A stretch of 16,821 nucleotides of DNA, from assembly GCA_903864485.1 (NCBI GenBank), contig CAIPGD010000379.1, positions 1 to 16,821 of the forward strand, written 5' to 3'. This DNA comes from an uncultured bacterium. Its GTDB lineage: Bacteria > Pseudomonadota > Gammaproteobacteria > Burkholderiales > Burkholderiaceae_E. The position numbers and the translations under genes were made by a program. Under the pieces are notes generated by a model that was not told where the DNA came from, did not search any database, and worked only from the letters and a program-made list of their open reading frames with translations. Shown here piece after piece: positions 12,731-16,821 of the stretch (within the stretch, counting starts at the first letter, position 1; each line of letters begins with the position of its first letter).

Positions 12731-15700
12731 GGACCGTCGCCAGCCAGCTTAACCTCAGGAGTCACGATCGGACCCCGACCGCTGAATCGGTCGAGGGCCA
12801 GGTAGATCACTGGCGTGATGTAAAGCGTAACGGCCTGCGAAAACACCAAGCCACCGACAACGGCGAGCCCTAAGGGTTGGCGCAGTTCAGCACCAGCGCC
12901 GAGGCCGAGCGCGATCGGGAGCGCGCCCATCAAAGCCGCAAGTGTCGTCATCATAATGGGACGAAAACGCGTGATACAGGCTTCACGGATGGCTAACTGA
13001 GGCGTCAATCCGCGATGGCGCTGAGCATCCAGCGCAAAATCGATCATCATGATTGCGTTTTTCTTGACGATCCCGATAAGTAGCAAGATTCCAATCGTCG
13101 CGATCAAGGTCAAATCCATTCCAAAGATCATCAACGTGCCGAGCGCACCCACCGCCGCCGATGGCAAACCAGCCAGGATCGTGATCGGATGGATAAAGCT
13201 CTCATACAGAATGCCGAGTAACACGTAGATCACCAACAACGCCGCCCCAATCAGGATGGCCTGGTTACCCTGAGATTTCTGAAAAACTGCCGCATCACCA
13301 CCGTAACGCGTGCTGATCGACGAAGGCATTCCGAGCGATTCGCGCAACTGATCGATCTTGTTAGTGGCATCACCGAGGGCTGCACCCGGAGCCAGATTGA
13401 AAGAGACCGTCACGGCCTGCAACTGTCCGACGTGATTGATCGAGGTTGGTCCAACAGCGCGCTTGATCGTTGCAAAAGCCGACAGGGGGACCAGCGCCCC
13501 GGTGCTTGAGCGAACGTAGATGCTGTCGAGCGCCGATTCATCTTTCTTGTCTTCGGGCGCAAACTCGGAGATCACCTGATAACTATCAGTCGCCAGATAA
13601 ATCGTCGAAACCTGACGTTCACCAAAAGCGCTAAAAAGCGCAGTGCGGACCGCGTCCATGGACACATTCAGGGTGTTGGCGCGTTCGCGGTCGATCTGAA
13701 TTGCCCCCTGAAGCCCACGCAACTGCGAATCACTGGTGACATCGCGAAACAAAGGGTCGCTTCGCAGCTTCTCCTGAAGCTTCACGGCCCATTCATTGAT
13801 TTCCTCGGCCTTCACGCTCTGCAGGATGTACTGGTACTGCGCCTTACTAAACCGAGCCCCGAGTTGAAGGTTTTGGATCGGCCTCATAAACAATGAGATG
13901 CCGGCCACCTCACGCACTTTTTTGCGCAGCCGCTCAATCACTTGTTTAACCGGTGGGCGCTGGTCCCGGGGCTTCAACTGGACAAACATACGACCGGAAT
14001 TTTGCGCACCCGTCCCCCCGTTGAAGGATCCGACCGTTGCGACAGCGGGATCGGCCCGAAGGATGGCTGCGGCCTGGCTCTGGAGTCGGACCATTTCCGG
14101 GAACGAGGTGTCCTCCGCCGCCTCGGTGGTGACCGTGATCTGTCCGATGTCTTCCTCAGGGAAAAAACCCTTCGGGATCACCATGAAAAGCCAGACCGTC
14201 ACGCCAAGGGTCGTCAACGCGAGGAGCAACATCAGCTTTCGAAACCGAAGCGCGCCGTCGAGTGAGCGGCTATACGCGGCTAGCAACGCGTCAAACGCGC
14301 GCTCAAAAATCCGAATAACCACTGAATGCCGGGTTCCTGGCGCTTCCGTGGTCAAGAAACGACTCGCCAACATCGGGACAATCGTCAGCGAGGCAAAAGC
14401 GGACACAATGATCGAGAGCCCCACGATCACCGCAAATTCATGGAACAGAAGACCGATCACTCCAGGCATGAAGAAGATCGGAATGAAGACTGCGATCAGG
14501 GACGAAGAAATCGAAAGAATGGTGAATCCGACCTCACGCGAGCCCTTGAGAGCCGCCTGAAACGGGTCCATCCCAGCCTCGACATATCGAATAATGTTCT
14601 CGAGCATTACGATCGCATCATCGACAACCAACCCCACTGCGAGGGTCAGGCCGAGCAGCGAAATGTTGTCAAGACTGTAATTCAGGCCCCATAACAACGC
14701 GATCGCACCGATCAGGGAGATCGGCAGCGAAAGGGTCGGGATGATGGTCGCGACGATTCTGCGTAAGAAAAGGAAGATAACGAGAACCACGAGGACGATC
14801 GTGCCAACCAGTGTCAGCATGACGTCGTGCAAGGATTCACGCACTGAGATCGACCGATCGTTGACCGGTGTTAGATTCACGGACTGAGGGAGCTGGCTCC
14901 GCAGCGTGCCCAGAAGGGCTCTTGCAGCGTCGACAATCTTGACCGTATTAGCACCCGGCTGACGCAAGATGGCTAAGGTAATTGAGGGCTCGCCATTCAG
15001 GTTGGCGTAGGTCTTGACCGATTCAAAACTGTCCTCAACGTCCGCAACGTCTCGGAGCCGCACGGGATTACCACCGCGGTTACTGACAATCAGATTGGCG
15101 AATTCCGCCGCGTTACGCAGTTGTCGGTTGGCCTGAAGCGTCAACATCTGCCGAGTACCGTCCAGTGTCCCAACCGGCGTATTGACGTTAGACGCGCGAA
15201 GTGCGGCCGACAACTCATCAAGACTCAGATTGCGCGCTGTCAGATCGGCTGGCCGTACACGTACGCGCACGGCATAGCGCTTGGCACCAAAGATGTTGAC
15301 TTGAGCCACTCCATAGAGGGTCGACAACAGCGGTGAAATCAAATGCTCGGCGTAATCATTCAGATCCGACATCGGAATCGAGGGCGATGTCATTGCGATA
15401 AACAGAATCGGCGAATCCGCCGGATTGACTTTTCGATACGACGGCGGAATCGTCATCTCGATCGGCAAGGTCCGCTGGGCCCGCAAAAGCGCCGCCTGTA
15501 CATCAAGGGCGGCGCCATCAATTGCCCGCCCCTCTTCGAATTCGAGCGTGAGAGTCGTGTTACCCAAGGTACTGGACGAGCTAATGATGCTCAAACCCGG
15601 GATGGTCTGGAACTGCTTCTCGAGGGCCAGAGCGACCGAGCTGGCCATGGTCTCAGGGCTTGCACCGGGCAGCGTGGCCGACACACTGATGGTCGGCGTG

Positions 15701-15822
15701 TCGTAGGTCGGCAGTGCAGCAATTGGAATACTGCGGTAGGCAATGACCCCAGCCAAAACCATTGCAAGATTCAGCAACACGGTCATCACCGGTCGCCGAA
15801 TGAAGAGTTCCGAAAGATTCAT
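12724..15822 (-). CDS. RND efflux pump inner-membrane subunit, HAE1 family (AcrB/MdtB-like)
   Basis: Proton-driven trimeric pump that exports drugs or metabolites from the periplasm and inner membrane through an outer-membrane channel. Seen: 1032 aa, starting MNLSELFIRRPVMTVLLNLAMVLAG with the canonical first span, then the periplasmic porter domain, and the TM4 motif GLVVDDAIVMLENI with the proton-relay Asp pair at 401-402. The matching TM10 lysines are at 920-921 (GIVKKNAIMMIDFA). GFFPEEDIGQI starts the second porter half. The frame is complete and unbroken. The start overlaps the adaptor stop in an ATGA; the end overlaps the MATE start. The sequence reads closer to the MdtB/MdtC branch than to AcrB, and if so it may pair with a second RND subunit, but none is in this window. 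No TolC-type outer-membrane factor is in view. Confidence 0.95.
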   Translation of the reverse strand: MNLSELFIRRPVMTVLLNLAMVLAGVIAYRSIPIAALPTYDTPTISVSATLPGASPETMASSVALALEKQFQTIPGLSIISSSSTLGNTTLTLEFEEGRAIDGAALDVQAALLRAQRTLPIEMTIPPSYRKVNPADSPILFIAMTSPSIPMSDLNDYAEHLISPLLSTLYGVAQVNIFGAKRYAVRVRVRPADLTARNLSLDELSAALRASNVNTPVGTLDGTRQMLTLQANRQLRNAAEFANLIVSNRGGNPVRLRDVADVEDSFESVKTYANLNGEPSITLAILRQPGANTVKIVDAARALLGTLRSQLPQSVNLTPVNDRSISVRESLHDVMLTLVGTIVLVVLVIFLFLRRIVATIIPTLSLPISLIGAIALLWGLNYSLDNISLLGLTLAVGLVVDDAIVMLENIIRYVEAGMDPFQAALKGSREVGFTILSISSSLIAVFIPIFFMPGVIGLLFHEFAVIVGLSIIVSAFASLTIVPMLASRFLTTEAPGTRHSVVIRIFERAFDALLAAYSRSLDGALRFRKLMLLLALTTLGVTVWLFMVIPKGFFPEEDIGQITVTTEAAEDTSFPEMVRLQSQAAAILRADPAVATVGSFNGGTGAQNSGRMFVQLKPRDQRPPVKQVIERLRKKVREVAGISLFMRPIQNLQLGARFSKAQYQYILQSVKAEEINEWAVKLQEKLRSDPLFRDVTSDSQLRGLQGAIQIDRERANTLNVSMDAVRTALFSAFGERQVSTIYLATDSYQVISEFAPEDKKDESALDSIYVRSSTGALVPLSAFATIKRAVGPTSINHVGQLQAVTVSFNLAPGAALGDATNKIDQLRESLGMPSSISTRYGGDAAVFQKSQGNQAILIGAALLVIYVLLGILYESFIHPITILAGLPSAAVGALGTLMIFGMDLTLIATIGILLLIGIVKKNAIMMIDFALDAQRHRGLTPQLAIREACITRFRPIMMTTLAALMGALPIALGLGAGAELRQPLGLAVVGGLVFSQAVTLYITPVIYLALDRFSGRGPIVTPEVKLAGDGPC

Positions 15823-16821
15823 GGGGCGGCTTTTTTGGGAGCGCCACCGGGGGTGCGCTCAACCACCGCACCGCCGGGCCGAAGATTTTGCCGCCCATCA
15901 AGGACCAGTTTTTCACCCGCCTTGACCCCAGTCACTGCGGCTTCTTCCCCCTCCACTGCCACGACCTTGACCGGGCGCAACGCGACCTTGCCATCCTCAA
16001 CCACGTAGACAATCGAGCCGCGAACGCTTTCAACGATCACGGCCTGCGGCACCACGATGGCATCGTCGAGGGTGCGCAGCATCAGGCTGGCCTGCACAAA
16101 AGCACCCGGCCAAAGCTTGCGATCCCGATTGTCGAAGCGCGCCTTCACCTTGATCGTCCCCGAACTGGGATCAACGGCATTGTCGACAAACTGCAGGCGT
16201 CCGACCGACTTGCCGGCATTGGCGGGCAAGCTTGCGGAGACGGCGGCCCGCCCCGATTCGAGGGCACTCAACAGATCACCAAGGTAGCGCTGGGGCACGC
16301 TGAACGCGACATTGATCGGGTCGAGTTGGGTCAAGGTCGTCAATGTCGTAAGGTTGGCCTGGACCGCTGAGCCGACGTACACCGGCACGACGCCCAAACG
16401 ACCCGAACTCGGCGCTTTCACGTGGGCATAGTCCAGGGCAACCTTCGCCGCATCAACCGCTGCGCGATCGGCACCGATCGCAGCGAGCTGCGCATTGACC
16501 GATGCCTGGCTGGTGTCGACCGCCCCCTGAGAAATGAAATTCTTGACCAGGAGTTCCTGATTGCGGGCCAGTTGGCGTTGTGCATCCATCAACGTCGCTT
16601 CGTCTTTGGCCATCTGCGCCCTAAGCTTGGCAACGTTGGCCTCATCACTGCGCGAGTCCAGCGTAAACAACAGCTCGCCAGCCCGAACAAACTGGCCCTC
16701 GGCGACGTGAACCTTTGTGATGACGCTACTGACCTGCGGACGTACTTCAACGCTCGCCATCGGAACGACAGTACCAGTCGCCTCAAGCGAAATCGGCAGG
16801 GATCGCTTCTGCGCGAGCACT
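15819..16821 (-). CDS. RND periplasmic adaptor (membrane fusion protein, HlyD/AcrA/MdtA family), 5' truncated by the window
   Basis: Links the RND pump to the outer-membrane factor. Seen: at least 333 aa; the frame is still open at the right edge, so the true start and the signal peptide or lipobox lie outside (the GTG at 16820 is not a credible start). The visible part begins in the first beta domain (LEATGTVVPMASVEVRPQVS), passes the lipoyl half-motif VTKVHVAEGQFVRAGELLFTL-type region, then a coiled-coil hairpin (about residues 60-115) rich in Ala/Gln/Arg, the second lipoyl half at VKAPSSGRLGVV, then the beta-barrel and proximal domain (KVKARFDNRDRKLWPGAFVQ). GRLG replaces the more usual GRIG. 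The stop overlaps the RND ATG by 4 nt (ATGA), and the C-terminus is short and rich in Lys/Ala/Pro. Confident as a family member, partial. Confidence 0.93.
   Translation of the reverse strand, partial: VLAQKRSLPISLEATGTVVPMASVEVRPQVSSVITKVHVAEGQFVRAGELLFTLDSRSDEANVAKLRAQMAKDEATLMDAQRQLARNQELLVKNFISQGAVDTSQASVNAQLAAIGADRAAVDAAKVALDYAHVKAPSSGRLGVVPVYVGSAVQANLTTLTTLTQLDPINVAFSVPQRYLGDLLSALESGRAAVSASLPANAGKSVGRLQFVDNAVDPSSGTIKVKARFDNRDRKLWPGAFVQASLMLRTLDDAIVVPQAVIVESVRGSIVYVVEDGKVALRPVKVVAVEGEEAAVTGVKAGEKLVLDGRQNLRPGGAVVERTPGGAPKKAAP

Noticed and set aside
13898..14560. 220-aa plus-strand open frame
   Set aside because: It is antisense to the RND gene's intact coding sequence, has Arg/Ser/Thr-rich composition and no family motif; a typical GC-rich shadow.

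Overview
The window looks like a chromosomal segment of a betaproteobacterium, probably Burkholderiales. The pointers are moderately high GC, a Bug-type (tripartite tricarboxylate) solute receptor, a LigK-type aldolase of the protocatechuate 4,5-cleavage pathway, and Liv-type ABC uptake genes of the kind found in aromatic-degrading members of this group. This assignment is inferred from gene content; no rRNA or other phylogenetic marker is present.

Layout. (1) 1-844, minus strand: the first 38 codons of a 4-carboxy-4-hydroxy-2-oxoadipate aldolase gene (ligK-like), preceded in the same operon by a ModA-like substrate-binding-domain protein with no signal peptide. (2) 845-1662: a regulatory-looking spacer with several inverted repeats, then a plus-strand MqsA-type zinc-finger/HTH protein with no toxin partner. 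Its 3' end runs 54 nt into the antisense of livM. (3) 1609-7245, minus strand: a compact operon, in transcription order a small alpha/beta-barrel-like protein, a periplasmic binding protein, LivG, LivF, LivH and LivM. This is a complete branched-chain-amino-acid-type ABC importer whose real substrate may well be an aromatic or organic acid. (4) 7268-8344, plus strand: an orphan Bug receptor that starts 22 bp from the divergent liv operon, with the two ribosome-binding sites back to back. (5) 8375-11408: four single genes in alternating orientation, namely an exported MetX-like alpha/beta hydrolase, a 70-aa DUF1127-like protein, a nitroreductase and an exported SGNH/DUF4886-like protein. (6) 11414-16821, minus strand: an adaptor - RND pump - MATE pump operon with overlapping genes; the adaptor is cut by the window edge.

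How they fit together: regions 1, 3 and 4 are consistent with uptake of aromatic or organic acids feeding a meta-cleavage pathway, but no catabolic regulator and no ring-cleavage dioxygenase is in view. Region 6 is a self-contained efflux operon. I found no mobile element, tRNA, rRNA, CRISPR array or obvious defence system. The least explained items are the solo MqsA-like gene with its inverted repeats and antisense overlap with livM, the signal-less ModA-like protein beside ligK, and the promoterless 22-bp divergent junction at 7246-7267.
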